From positions 1 to 64,000 of the forward strand of contig JAKZRG010000003.1 in NCBI GenBank assembly GCA_047518265.1: a DNA stretch of 64,000 nt, given 5' to 3'. The stretch's first letter is position 1; every line of letters begins with the position of its first letter. The position numbers were made by a program, and so were the translations under genes. The notes under the pieces are model-generated. The model saw nothing but the letters and a program-made list of their open reading frames with translations. It was not told the origin of the DNA and searched no databases. This document shows positions 14,984-24,613 of this stretch, in pieces. This stretch comes from Oceanospirillum sp047518265 (GTDB lineage Bacteria; Pseudomonadota; Gammaproteobacteria; Pseudomonadales; Halomonadaceae).

Positions 14984-16759
14984 ATGTCTGCAAACCTTCG
15001 TACTCTGAATTTTGACGCCATCATCGTTGGTGGTGGTGGTGCTGGTATGCGTGCAGCTTTACAGCTGTCCCAATCTGGCAAAAAAACAGCATTGATCACT
15101 AAAGTATTCCCAACCCGTTCTCATACAGTATCAGCTCAGGGTGGTATTACTTGTGCCATCGCAAGTGCCGATCCAAATGATGATTGGCGTTGGCACATGT
15201 ACGATACGGTTAAAGGTTCTGATTATATCGGTGACCAAGACTCTATCGAATATATGTGCATGGAAGGCCCAAAAGCAGTATTTGAGCTGGAACACATGGG
15301 TCTACCGTTTTCTCGCTTTGAAAATGGTCGTATCTATCAGCGTCCTTTTGGTGGCCAATCCAAGAACTTTGGTGAAGGCGGTCAGGCTGCTCGTACTTGT
15401 GCTGCTGCTGACCGTACGGGTCATGCTTTGTTGCATACCTTGTACCAGGCTAACCTGAAAAATAACACTGTATTCCTAAATGAGTGGTATGCAGTGGATC
15501 TGGTTCGTAACGAAGCGGGTGACATCTGTGGTGTTATCGCTCTGTGTATTGAAACCGGTGAAACCGTATTTGTAAAAGCTGCTGCAACTGTATTAGCAAC
15601 CGGTGGTGCAGGTCGTATTTATGCTTCCACGACTAATGCGTTGATCAACACGGGTGATGGTGTTGGTATGGCGTTGCGTGCTGGCTTGCCTGCTCAAGAT
15701 ATGGAAATGTGGCAGTTCCACCCAACGGGTATCGCTGGTGCCGGTGTATTGGTAACCGAAGGTTGCCGTGGTGAAGGCGGCTATCTGGTCAATAAAGACG
15801 GCGAACGTTTCATGGAACGTTACGCGCCTAACGCGAAAGACCTTGCAGGTCGTGACGTTGTGGCTCGTTCCATGGTGCTGGAAATTCTGGAAGGTCGTGG
15901 TTGTGGTGAGAAAGGTGATCACGTATTCCTGAAGCTGGATCATCTGGGCGAAGATGTTCTGAATAAACGTCTACCGGGCATTTGTGAACTGTCTAAAACG
16001 TTTGCTCATGCTGATCCAGTTAAAGAACCTGTTCCTGTTGTACCGACTTGTCACTATATGATGGGCGGCGTACCAACGAATGTACACGGTCAAGCATTGG
16101 CACCTGATGCAGACGGTAATGATCATATTGTGAATGGTCTTTACGCTGTAGGTGAAGTAGCTTGTGTATCAGTACACGGCGCTAACCGTCTGGGCGGCAA
16201 CTCTCTACTGGATCTGGTGGTATTTGGTCGTGCGGCTGGTATCCATATTGAGAAAGCATTGAGTGAAGGCTTAACCGATTCTGACGTGAATCAAGCGGAT
16301 ATTGAACGTGCAATGGCGCGTCTGAACCGTTGGAATGATTCTACAGACGGTGAAAGTGTTGCTGATCTGCGTGCAGAACTGCAACAGACCATGCAGAACT
16401 ACTTTGGTGTATTCCGTACAGAAGAGTACATGCAGAAAGGTATTAAAGAGCTGGAATCCCTGCGTAAGCGTATTGCTAATGCTAAGCTGGATGACAAGTC
16501 TCAGACCTTCAATACTGCACGTATCGAAGCACTGGAGCTGGATAACCTGCTAGAAGTAGCAGAAGCGACAGCGATTGTTGCTGAAGTCCGTAAAGAAAGT
16601 CGTGGTGCTCATGCTCGTGACGATTATCGTGATCGTGATGACGAGAACTGGCTGAAGCACTCGGTCTATTTCCCTGGTGAAAAACGTGTTGGTAAGCGAG
16701 ATGTAAACTTCTCGCCTAAGACAGTTCCAACGTTCCAACCAAAAATACGTACTTACTAA
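14984..16759 (+). CDS. sdhA: Succinate dehydrogenase flavoprotein subunit
   Basis: A 591-residue catalytic subunit that oxidises succinate to fumarate with covalently bound FAD. The N-terminal dinucleotide fold is IIVGGGGAGMRAAL. The FAD-linking His is in TRSHTVSAQGGI and the active-site region is TEGCRGEGGYLVNKDGERFM. HGANRLGGNSLLDLVVFGR and the C-terminal helical domain are complete, ending at KIRTY. The ATG at 14984 is preceded by GGAG, 4 nt after the sdhD stop. Confidence 0.98.
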   Translation: MSANLRTLNFDAIIVGGGGAGMRAALQLSQSGKKTALITKVFPTRSHTVSAQGGITCAIASADPNDDWRWHMYDTVKGSDYIGDQDSIEYMCMEGPKAVFELEHMGLPFSRFENGRIYQRPFGGQSKNFGEGGQAARTCAAADRTGHALLHTLYQANLKNNTVFLNEWYAVDLVRNEAGDICGVIALCIETGETVFVKAAATVLATGGAGRIYASTTNALINTGDGVGMALRAGLPAQDMEMWQFHPTGIAGAGVLVTEGCRGEGGYLVNKDGERFMERYAPNAKDLAGRDVVARSMVLEILEGRGCGEKGDHVFLKLDHLGEDVLNKRLPGICELSKTFAHADPVKEPVPVVPTCHYMMGGVPTNVHGQALAPDADGNDHIVNGLYAVGEVACVSVHGANRLGGNSLLDLVVFGRAAGIHIEKALSEGLTDSDVNQADIERAMARLNRWNDSTDGESVADLRAELQQTMQNYFGVFRTEEYMQKGIKELESLRKRIANAKLDDKSQTFNTARIEALELDNLLEVAEATAIVAEVRKESRGAHARDDYRDRDDENWLKHSVYFPGEKRVGKRDVNFSPKTVPTFQPKIRTY

Positions 16760-16777
16760 TTTACGGGAGTAAGCCAA

Positions 16778-17482
16778 ATGCTGGTCGTTAGTGTATATCG
16801 CTACAATCCGGAAAAAGATTCTGCTCCTTTTATGCAGGAATTTAAAGTAGACACTAAAGGTGCAGACCTGATGGTGTTGGATGTCATGCAGCTGGTAAAA
16901 GAGCAGGACAATACTTTTGCTTATCGTCGATCTTGTCGTGAGGGTGTTTGTGGCTCTGACGGTATGAACATGAACGGTAAAAATGGCTTGGCTTGTATCA
17001 CTGCTCTTTCTGAAGTAGTTACTGATGGCAAGCTGATTGTTCGTCCATTGCCTGGTTTACCAGTGATTCGCGACCTAGTCGTTGATATGTCACTGTTCTA
17101 CAAGCAATACGAGCGTATCAAGCCTTACCTGTTAAATGATACGCCTGCACCGGCTATTGAACGTCTGCAGGCGCCAGAAGAGCGTGATAAGCTGGATGGC
17201 TTGTACGAGTGTATTCTTTGTGCATGTTGTTCAACGGCTTGTCCGTCCTTCTGGTGGAATCCTGATAAGTTTGTTGGCCCATCGGGTCTTTTGCAAGCCT
17301 ATCGTTTCCTAGTGGATAGCCGTGATACCCAAACAAGCGAGCGACTGTCTGATCTGGACGATCCGTTCAGTGTATTCCGTTGCCGCGGTATTATGAACTG
17401 CGTAAATGTATGTCCAAAAGGTTTGAACCCAACCAAAGCTATTGGTCATATCCGAGACATGCTGTTGCGTAATGCAACCTAG
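16778..17482 (+). CDS. sdhB: Succinate dehydrogenase iron-sulfur subunit
   Basis: A 234-residue electron-transfer subunit with all three clusters: [2Fe-2S] in RRSCREGVCGSDGMNMNG, [4Fe-4S] in ECILCACCSTACPSFWW, and [3Fe-4S]/[4Fe-4S] in RCRGIMNCVNVCPKGLNP. It passes electrons from SdhA FAD to ubiquinone at SdhCD. GGGAG precedes the ATG. It is the last sdh gene and is followed by a 238-nt structured spacer before sucA. Confidence 0.98.
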   Translation: MLVVSVYRYNPEKDSAPFMQEFKVDTKGADLMVLDVMQLVKEQDNTFAYRRSCREGVCGSDGMNMNGKNGLACITALSEVVTDGKLIVRPLPGLPVIRDLVVDMSLFYKQYERIKPYLLNDTPAPAIERLQAPEERDKLDGLYECILCACCSTACPSFWWNPDKFVGPSGLLQAYRFLVDSRDTQTSERLSDLDDPFSVFRCRGIMNCVNVCPKGLNPTKAIGHIRDMLLRNAT

Positions 17483-17520
17483 TCTTAACCGCAGATCATT
17501 AATACAATAATAACTCTATT

Positions 17521-17660
17521 GTGTTTACCTTCGGGTAAACACCTGTGGTCGCCAAAACTAGAGCTCAAAAGGCTCTGGTTTTGGCAAACGTAAAAAAACG
17601 ACTTGGGGAATGGGGCTAATAACCCTGATCTGCAGAAGGTAAGGCACGCTACCTTTTTTT
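17521..17660 (+). promoter_or_regulatory. Structured sdhB-sucA spacer with attenuator-like terminator
   Basis: There are three hairpins in series. (1) 17521-17542 is GTGTTTACC / GGTAAACAC with a TTCG tetraloop, a perfect 9-bp stem. (2) 17551-17585 is GCCAAAAC-t-AGAGC / GCTCT-g-GTTTTGGC. (3) 17636-17655 is AAGGTA / TACCTT followed by T's to 17660, which looks like an intrinsic terminator 60 nt before sucA. An additional palindrome, ACTGTA-gat-TACAGT, lies at 17684-17698. A regulated read-through function is inferred, not shown. Confidence 0.55.
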
Positions 17661-17720
17661 GGCCAGAAACAGACTCAATGGTCACTGTAGATTACAGTTC
17701 CTCGTGCAGGGTGACTAAGA

Positions 17721-20564
17721 ATGCAAGAAGGCATAATGGAGTTGATGTGGAGCTCTTCCCACGTCTACGGGGGCAATGTGTCCTACGTTGAAGGGCTTTA
17801 TGAGCAGTACTTGCTTGATCCGAACGCAATTCCTGAAGAGTGGAGGAACTACTTCGACAAGCTTCCCAGAACCGAAGGCACTGGTTCTACTGATATCCCC
17901 CTCACACCCATCCGTGAACATTTCGATCTGCTCGCAAAGAATAAGCATAAAATGGCACCTGCTGGCGCCAGTTCTGTTAGTACCGACCATGAAAAGAAAC
18001 AGGTTCGTGTACTGCAGTTAATTAATGCTTATCGCTTCCGTGGCCATCAAAAGGCCAATATCGATCCTTTGAATCTAAAGCAATATGAAACCGTTGCTGA
18101 CTTGGATCTGGCGTATCATCAGCTGACTGCCGCTGATATGGATACGACATTTCAAACGGGTTCACTGTTTATCGGTAAAGATGAAGCACCTCTGCGTGAA
18201 ATTATCGAAGCACTGGACAAAACGTATTGTAATACGACCGGTGCTGAGTTCATGCATATTGTGAACACAGAAGAAAAACGCTGGCTGCAACAGCGTTTTG
18301 AAAGCGTGCGTTCTGCACCTGCATTCGGTGTAGAAGCGAAAAAACATATTCTTGAGCGTCTTACAGCTGCTGAAGGTATGGAGAATTACCTTGCATCTCG
18401 TTACCCAGGTACCAAGCGCTTTGGTCTGGAAGGTGGCGAATCTTTTATTCCTATGGTTGATGAGCTGATTCAGCGTTCTGGCTCTTTAGGCGTAAAAGAA
18501 GTGGTTATCGGCATGGCTCACCGTGGTCGTTTGAATCTGCTGGTGAATATCTTGGGTAAAAACCCAACAGAATTGTTTGATGAGTTTGAAGGTAAAAAAC
18601 TCATGCATGATGGTTCTGGTGATGTTAAATACCATCAAGGCTTCTCTTCCAATGTCATGACCTCAGGCGGTGAAGTCCACCTAGCATTGGCTTTTAACCC
18701 TTCTCACCTGGAAATTGTTTCTCCAGTGGTTGAGGGATCGGTACGAGCGCGTCAGGATCGTCGTGATGATTTTAACGGCGATGCCGTGATGCCGATTGTG
18801 GTACACGGTGATTCTGCTTTTGCAGGCCAAGGTGTGGTGATGGAGACATTCCAGATGTCCCAGACCCGTGCTTATAAAACCGGCGGTACGATTCACCTGG
18901 TGATTAACAACCAAGTTGGCTTTACTACCAGTAAACCGGAAGATATGCGTTCTACGGAATACTGTACTGATATCGCTAAAATGGTGCAGGCACCTATCAT
19001 TCACGTTAATGGTGATGATCCTGAAGCGGTTGTGCATGCCGCTCAAGTTGCTGCCGATTACCGCCAGCAGTTCAAGCGCGACGTGGTGATTGATCTAGTT
19101 TGTTATCGTCGTCGTGGTCATAACGAAGCCGATGAGCCATCCGGTACACAGCCTTTGATGTACCAAAAAATTGCTAAACAGCCAACCACTCGTACTATTT
19201 ATGCCAAGCGTCTGATTGATGAAGGTGTATTGAACGAAGCTGAAAGCAAAGATTTGATGGAAGATTATCGTTCGGCTTTAGGGGATGGTCGTCACGTTGC
19301 TAAGAGTTTGGTAAAAGAACCTAACTCTGAGCTATTTGTTGATTGGACACCTTATCTGGGGCATGAGTGGTCATCTGAGTTTGATACGACGATTGAGTTG
19401 ACTCATCTTCAGTCTTTAGCTGCCAAGTTATGTGATATTCCCGATGGCGTAAAAGTTCAACGTCAAGTGGGCAAGATTTATGAAGACCGTCGTAAAATGA
19501 CGGCAGGTGCAATGCCCGTAAACTGGGGTTTTGCTGAGACACTGGCTTATGCCACGGTTCTTGATCAGAATCATCCTATCCGTATTACCGGTCAGGATGT
19601 AGGTCGCGGTACTTTCTCACACCGTCATGCTGTGATTCACAGTCAGACGGATGCCAGCGTTTATGTACCTTTACAGAACCTGTCAGATAAACAGCCTACC
19701 ATGACGATTCACGATTCTTATCTGTCAGAAGAAGCCGTGTTGGCCTTTGAGTATGGTTATTCAACCACCACTCCAAGTGCCTTGGTTATTTGGGAAGCGC
19801 AGTTTGGTGATTTTGCCAACGGTGCTCAGGTTGTTATTGATCAATTTATCACCAGTGGTGAGCATAAGTGGGGCCGCTTGTGTGGTTTAACCATGCTATT
19901 ACCACATGGTTATGAAGGTCAGGGACCTGAACACTCCTCGGCTCGTCTTGAACGTTATTTACAATCCTGTGCTGAGCATAATATTCAGGTGGTGGTTCCT
20001 ACGACACCTGCTCAGGTTTACCACATGTTACGACGTCAGGCGATTCGTCCGCTACGTAAACCCTTGGTGGTAATGTCACCTAAGAGTTTGCTGCGTCATA
20101 AAGATGCAACCTCTACTTTGGAAGAACTGGCTAACGGTACTTTCCAAACCATTATCAATGAAGTGGATAGCACTATTGATAAATCACAGGTTAAGCGTCT
20201 GATTCTGACCAGCGGCAAGGTTTATTACGATCTGGCTAGTTATCGTAAAGATAACGAGCGTGACGACACCGCGATTATTCGTATTGAGCAGTTATACCCG
20301 TTCCCTGAAGCTAGATTGGCAGAAATTGTTGCAGAATACCCTGCGCTGGAATCTGTTGCCTGGTGTCAGGATGAGCCTTTAAACCAAGGGGCTTGGTATA
20401 GCAGTCAACACCACATGCGTCAGGTGCTGAATAACTACCGTAAAGGTTTAGGTTATGAATTGCACTTTGCGGGTCGTGAAGCTTCTGCTGCACCGGCTTG
20501 TGGTTATACCTCTGTGCATGCGGACCAGCAAGCACGTTTGGTATCCAATGCGTTTAATCTATAA
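17721..20564 (+). CDS. sucA: 2-oxoglutarate dehydrogenase E1 component
   Basis: A 947-residue thiamine-diphosphate enzyme that decarboxylates 2-oxoglutarate and transfers the succinyl group to the lipoyl arm of SucB. It carries the conserved N-terminus (SYVEGLYEQYLLDPNAIPEEW), the E1 signature GMAHRGRLNLLVN, the ThDP/Mg motif HGDSAFAGQGVVMETFQ, and INNQVGFTT. The C-terminal transketolase half has GTFSHRHAV and GYEGQGPEHSSARLER. The length is standard for this family. The ATG at 17721 matches the usual MQE start; an ATG five codons downstream is a weaker alternative. Confidence 0.98.
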   Translation: MQEGIMELMWSSSHVYGGNVSYVEGLYEQYLLDPNAIPEEWRNYFDKLPRTEGTGSTDIPLTPIREHFDLLAKNKHKMAPAGASSVSTDHEKKQVRVLQLINAYRFRGHQKANIDPLNLKQYETVADLDLAYHQLTAADMDTTFQTGSLFIGKDEAPLREIIEALDKTYCNTTGAEFMHIVNTEEKRWLQQRFESVRSAPAFGVEAKKHILERLTAAEGMENYLASRYPGTKRFGLEGGESFIPMVDELIQRSGSLGVKEVVIGMAHRGRLNLLVNILGKNPTELFDEFEGKKLMHDGSGDVKYHQGFSSNVMTSGGEVHLALAFNPSHLEIVSPVVEGSVRARQDRRDDFNGDAVMPIVVHGDSAFAGQGVVMETFQMSQTRAYKTGGTIHLVINNQVGFTTSKPEDMRSTEYCTDIAKMVQAPIIHVNGDDPEAVVHAAQVAADYRQQFKRDVVIDLVCYRRRGHNEADEPSGTQPLMYQKIAKQPTTRTIYAKRLIDEGVLNEAESKDLMEDYRSALGDGRHVAKSLVKEPNSELFVDWTPYLGHEWSSEFDTTIELTHLQSLAAKLCDIPDGVKVQRQVGKIYEDRRKMTAGAMPVNWGFAETLAYATVLDQNHPIRITGQDVGRGTFSHRHAVIHSQTDASVYVPLQNLSDKQPTMTIHDSYLSEEAVLAFEYGYSTTTPSALVIWEAQFGDFANGAQVVIDQFITSGEHKWGRLCGLTMLLPHGYEGQGPEHSSARLERYLQSCAEHNIQVVVPTTPAQVYHMLRRQAIRPLRKPLVVMSPKSLLRHKDATSTLEELANGTFQTIINEVDSTIDKSQVKRLILTSGKVYYDLASYRKDNERDDTAIIRIEQLYPFPEARLAEIVAEYPALESVAWCQDEPLNQGAWYSSQHHMRQVLNNYRKGLGYELHFAGREASAAPACGYTSVHADQQARLVSNAFNL

Positions 20565-20652
20565 ATGATCAATAAAGGACACCTTACATTGTTGATAAGG
20601 TGTCCACAGATTTTGTTTGTGCAAACAAAGCACAATCCAGAAAGGACCGAAC

Positions 20653-21867
20653 ATGGCTACTGAAATTAAAGCACCCGTCTTCCCTGAGTCCGTTGCAGAC
20701 GGCACGATCGCTACATGGCACAAGCAACCTGGCGAAGCCGTTGCGCGTGATGAAATCTTGGTCGATATTGAAACTGATAAAGTGGTTCTGGAAGTTCTGG
20801 CTCAAGCTGATGGTGTGATTAAAGAGATCATCAAAGGTGAAGATGAGACAGTACTGAGTGATGAAATTATCGCTATCTTTGAAGAAGGTGCTGTAGCAGG
20901 TGCTGCTCCGGCGGCGGCTGAAGAAACTGCAACCTCTGAAGAGGAAACTGTACAAGTTGGTGATAAAATCCTGAGCCCAGCGGCCCGTAAATTAGCACAG
21001 GAAAATAACCTGGATGTTGCTAAGCTGAATGGTACTGGTAAAGGTGGTCGTGTTACTAAAGAAGACGTACTAAAAGCCGTTCAATCTGGTGCAGCTAAAG
21101 CCGCAGCGGCTCCAGCTGCTGCTCCAGCCGCGCCTGCGGTTGAAGTTAATGTTGCTTCTGGTGAGCGTGTTGAGAAGCGCGTACCGATGAGCCGTATGCG
21201 TCAGACCATTGCTAAGCGTCTGGTTGAAGCGCAACAAACCGCGGCTATGCTGACCACTTATAATGAAGTGGACATGAAGCCGGTTATGGAGCTGCGTAAA
21301 AAATATAAAGACATGTTTGAGAAGAAGCACAACGGTACACGTTTGGGCTTTATGTCTTTCTTTGTAAAAGCGGCTGCAGAAGCGCTGAAACGTTTCCCAG
21401 ATGTTAATGCTTCTATCGATGGCACTGACATTGTTTACCATGGTTTCTACGATATCGGTGTTGCTGTATCCACTGAACGTGGTTTAGTGGTTCCTGTTCT
21501 GCGTGATACTGACACTATGAGTCTAGCTGATGTAGAATCTACCATCGGTGATTTCGCTAAGCGTGGTCGTGACGGAAAACTGGGCATTGATGATATGACC
21601 GGTGGTACTTTCACTATCACAAATGGCGGTGTATTTGGCTCTTTGATGTCTACACCGATCCTGAATCCACCACAAACAGCTATTCTGGGTATGCATAAGA
21701 TCCAGGAACGTCCAATGGCTGTGAATGGTCAGGTTGAAATTCGTCCGATGATGTATCTGGCGCTTTCTTACGATCACCGCATGATCGATGGAAAAAATGC
21801 TGTACAGTTCCTTGTTACCATCAAAGAACTGCTTGAAGATCCAGCACGTATCTTGCTGGAAGTTTAA
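20653..21867 (+). CDS. sucB: Dihydrolipoamide succinyltransferase (E2 of 2-oxoglutarate dehydrogenase)
   Basis: A 404-residue E2 with one lipoyl domain (residues 1-77; lipoylated K43 in ETDKVVLEV), an Ala/Pro/Glu-rich linker and a peripheral-subunit-binding domain (SPAARKLAQENNLDVAKLNG). A second Ala/Pro linker (AAAPAAAPAAPA) leads to the catalytic domain, which ends in the active-site motif YDHRMIDG. The ATG at 20653 has AAGGA 6 nt upstream; the frame extends 12 codons further but lacks a ribosome site. It lies between sucA and lpdA. Confidence 0.98.
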   Translation: MATEIKAPVFPESVADGTIATWHKQPGEAVARDEILVDIETDKVVLEVLAQADGVIKEIIKGEDETVLSDEIIAIFEEGAVAGAAPAAAEETATSEEETVQVGDKILSPAARKLAQENNLDVAKLNGTGKGGRVTKEDVLKAVQSGAAKAAAAPAAAPAAPAVEVNVASGERVEKRVPMSRMRQTIAKRLVEAQQTAAMLTTYNEVDMKPVMELRKKYKDMFEKKHNGTRLGFMSFFVKAAAEALKRFPDVNASIDGTDIVYHGFYDIGVAVSTERGLVVPVLRDTDTMSLADVESTIGDFAKRGRDGKLGIDDMTGGTFTITNGGVFGSLMSTPILNPPQTAILGMHKIQERPMAVNGQVEIRPMMYLALSYDHRMIDGKNAVQFLVTIKELLEDPARILLEV

Positions 21868-21909
21868 ATACAGTTTTATCACTAATGACACGAAAGACAG
21901 GAAAACAGA

Positions 21910-23349
21910 ATGTCTGATAAATATGATGTAGTTGTCATCGGTGCAGGCCCTGGTGGTTATGTTGCAGCTATCCGTGCAGCACAATTGGGTCTGAAAACCG
22001 CTTGCGTTGAAAAATGGTTAAACAAAGAAGGTAAACCATCTTTTGGTGGTACTTGCTTGAACGTAGGCTGTATCCCTTCAAAAGCCCTGCTTGAAGCTTC
22101 CCATAAGTATGCTGAAACCCAGCATGACTTTGCTGATCTGGGTATTGAAGTTTCTGACGTCAAAATGGACGTTAAGAAAATGATTGCTCGCAAAAACAAG
22201 ATTGTAGGTAACCTGACTCAGGGTATCGGTGGTCTGTTTAAAGCGAATGGTGTTACGCCTTTGATCGGTACTGGTAAAGTACTGTCGGGCAAAAAAGTTG
22301 AAGTGACCGCACAGGATGGATCTGTGCAGGTTGTTGAAGCGGACAACATCATTATCGCTTCTGGTTCTGTGCCAGTTGAGATTCCACCAACACCTCTGAC
22401 CGAAGGTCTGATCGTTGATTCCACGGGCGCACTGGACTTTGAAGAAGTACCGGGTCGTCTAGGTGTTATCGGCGGTGGTGTGATTGGTTTGGAACTGGGT
22501 TCCGTATGGATGCGTCTGGGTGCGGACGTTACTGTATTAGAAGCACAGGATACTTTCCTGGCAACCACTGATCAGCAAATCGCTAAAGCAGCTAAGAAAG
22601 TCCTAACCAAGCAAGGTATGGATATTAAGATTGGCGCGCGGGTTACCGGTTCTGAAATAAACGGTAACGAAGTGGTTGTGACTTATGCTGATGCAAAAGG
22701 TGAGCAACAACAGACTTTCGACAAACTGATCGTTTGTGTCGGTCGTCGTCCATATACAGAAGCTCTGCTGGCGAACGACAGCGGTGTGACTCTGGATGAG
22801 CGTGGCTTTATCTTTGTTGATGACCAGTGCCGTACTTCTGTACCGGGCGTATTCGCTATCGGCGATGTGGTACGTGGCCCTATGCTGGCACACAAAGCAT
22901 CTGAAGAAGGTGTAACGGTTGCAGATATCATTGCTGGCCATAAAGCCGAAATGAACTACGACGTTATCCCTGGTGTTGTTTATACTTTCCCTGAAATTGC
23001 TTCTGTGGGTAAAACTGAAGAAGAAGTTAAGGCCGAAGGTACAGAATACGAAGTGGGCACGTTCCCATTCGCTGCTATTGGTCGTGCTATGACCAACGGT
23101 TGCACCGACGGTATGGTTAAGATCATTACAGATAAAGCATCTGACCGTATCTTGGGTATGCATATTCTGGGTCAAAACGCAGGTGAGATGATTCACCAAG
23201 GCGTTATCGCAATGGAGTTTGGCTCCAGTGCGGAAGATTTGGCTCTGATGTGTTTCGCTCACCCTACATTGTCTGAAGCTGTGCACGAAGCAGCGCTGGC
23301 AGTTGATGGGCATGCGATCCACATGGCAAACCGCAAAAAGCGTAAGTAA
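21910..23349 (+). CDS. lpdA: Dihydrolipoamide dehydrogenase (E3)
   Basis: A 479-residue flavoprotein that reoxidises the lipoyl groups of E2 with NAD+. The FAD motif is VIGAGPGGYVAAIRA, the redox disulfide is in GGTCLNVGCIPSKALL, the NAD fold is VIGGGVIGLELGSVW, and the dimer-interface His-Glu pair is in FAHPTLSEAVHEAAL. AGGA precedes the ATG. It sits inside the suc cluster and so serves 2-oxoglutarate dehydrogenase; whether it also serves pyruvate dehydrogenase cannot be judged from this window. Confidence 0.98.
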   Translation: MSDKYDVVVIGAGPGGYVAAIRAAQLGLKTACVEKWLNKEGKPSFGGTCLNVGCIPSKALLEASHKYAETQHDFADLGIEVSDVKMDVKKMIARKNKIVGNLTQGIGGLFKANGVTPLIGTGKVLSGKKVEVTAQDGSVQVVEADNIIIASGSVPVEIPPTPLTEGLIVDSTGALDFEEVPGRLGVIGGGVIGLELGSVWMRLGADVTVLEAQDTFLATTDQQIAKAAKKVLTKQGMDIKIGARVTGSEINGNEVVVTYADAKGEQQQTFDKLIVCVGRRPYTEALLANDSGVTLDERGFIFVDDQCRTSVPGVFAIGDVVRGPMLAHKASEEGVTVADIIAGHKAEMNYDVIPGVVYTFPEIASVGKTEEEVKAEGTEYEVGTFPFAAIGRAMTNGCTDGMVKIITDKASDRILGMHILGQNAGEMIHQGVIAMEFGSSAEDLALMCFAHPTLSEAVHEAALAVDGHAIHMANRKKRK

Positions 23350-23360
23350 AAAATTAAGAT

Positions 23361-23409
23361 TACGGGTAACCGTAGCAGGGGGCGGCACTTGACCCCAAGA
23401 GGTGTCGCC
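23361..23409 (+). promoter_or_regulatory. Hairpins in the lpdA-sucC spacer
   Basis: TACGG / CCGTA with a GTAA tetraloop (23361-23374) is followed by GGCGGCAC / GTGTCGCC (23381-23409), whose loop holds a further CTTG/CAAG pairing. The sucC start follows 35 nt later with only a weak Shine-Dalgarno. Candidate cis-regulatory RNA upstream of sucC, comparable in position to the sucC motif described for Pseudomonas; membership is untested. Confidence 0.45.
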
Positions 23410-23444
23410 AATAGTGTTAGTGCACAAAAAAATGGCTTAGCAGT

Positions 23445-24611
23445 ATGAATCTTCATGAATATCAAGGCAAACAGATCTTTGCCTCATACGGACTGCCTGT
23501 ATCCCAGGGTATTGCAGTAGATACCCCTGAAGACGCCGCAGCGGCGTGTCAGACAATCGGTGGTGATAAGTGGGTTGTTAAAGCTCAGGTTCACGCTGGT
23601 GGTCGCGGTAAGGCTGGTGGTGTAAAACTAATTAGCAGCGCAGATGAAGCAAAAGAATTTGCTGCCAATTGGTTAGGTAAAAACCTGGTAACTTATCAGA
23701 CTGATGAAAATGGTCAGCCGGTTACTAAGATTCTGGTTGAAACTTGCACTGATATTGCTAACGAGCTGTATCTAGGTGCGGTTGTTGACCGTTCAAGTCG
23801 TCGTATCGTTTTCATGGCATCTACCGAAGGTGGTGTGGAAATTGAGACTGTTGCAGAAGAAACTCCAGAGAAGATTCTGAAAGCAACTATCGATCCTCTG
23901 ACTGGCGCTCAGCCATACCAGGGTCGTGAAATGGCGTTTAAGCTTGGCCTAGAAGGTGTTCAGGTTAAGCAATTTGTACAGATCTTTATGGGTCTGGCAA
24001 AAATGTTCCAGGAAAAAGATCTGGCTCTGCTGGAAATTAATCCTCTGGTGATCACTGACGAAGGCAATCTACATTGCCTAGATGCTAAAGTAGCCATTGA
24101 TGGCAACTCGGTATACCGTCACAAAGATCTGCAAGAAATGCATGATCCATCTCAGGAAGATGAGCGTGAAGCACGTGCTGCTGAATGGGATCTGAACTAT
24201 GTAGCTCTGGATGGCAGCATTGGTTGCATGGTAAACGGTGCAGGTCTAGCAATGGGTACGATGGATATCGTATCTCTGCACGGTGGTTTCCCGGCTAACT
24301 TCCTTGACGTAGGTGGCGGCGCGACGAAAGAGCGTGTAACCGAAGCGTTCAAGATTATTCTGGAAGACAGCAAAGTTAAAGCTGTATTGGTTAACATCTT
24401 TGGCGGCATCGTACGCTGTGATCTGATCGCAGACGGTATTATCGGCGCAGTTAAAGAAGTGGGTGTAAACGTACCTGTAGTTGTACGTCTGGAAGGTAAC
24501 AACGCAGAACTGGGTTCTCAGCGTTTGGCTGAGTCTGGTCTGGATATCATTGCCGCGACTAGCTTGACTGACGCAGCTCAGCAAGCAGTAAAAGCAGCGG
24601 AGGGTAAATAA
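23445..24611 (+). CDS. sucC: Succinyl-CoA synthetase (ADP-forming), beta subunit
   Basis: A 388-residue ATP-grasp subunit. The start MNLHEYQGKQIFASYGLPV is canonical, the nucleotide region is KAQVHAGGRGKAGGV, and the CoA/succinate-side motif is VNIFGGIVRCDLIADGI. With SucD it converts succinyl-CoA to succinate with substrate-level phosphorylation. The sucD start lies only 2 nt after its stop. Confidence 0.98.
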   Translation: MNLHEYQGKQIFASYGLPVSQGIAVDTPEDAAAACQTIGGDKWVVKAQVHAGGRGKAGGVKLISSADEAKEFAANWLGKNLVTYQTDENGQPVTKILVETCTDIANELYLGAVVDRSSRRIVFMASTEGGVEIETVAEETPEKILKATIDPLTGAQPYQGREMAFKLGLEGVQVKQFVQIFMGLAKMFQEKDLALLEINPLVITDEGNLHCLDAKVAIDGNSVYRHKDLQEMHDPSQEDEREARAAEWDLNYVALDGSIGCMVNGAGLAMGTMDIVSLHGGFPANFLDVGGGATKERVTEAFKIILEDSKVKAVLVNIFGGIVRCDLIADGIIGAVKEVGVNVPVVVRLEGNNAELGSQRLAESGLDIIAATSLTDAAQQAVKAAEGK

Positions 24612-24613
24612 TC

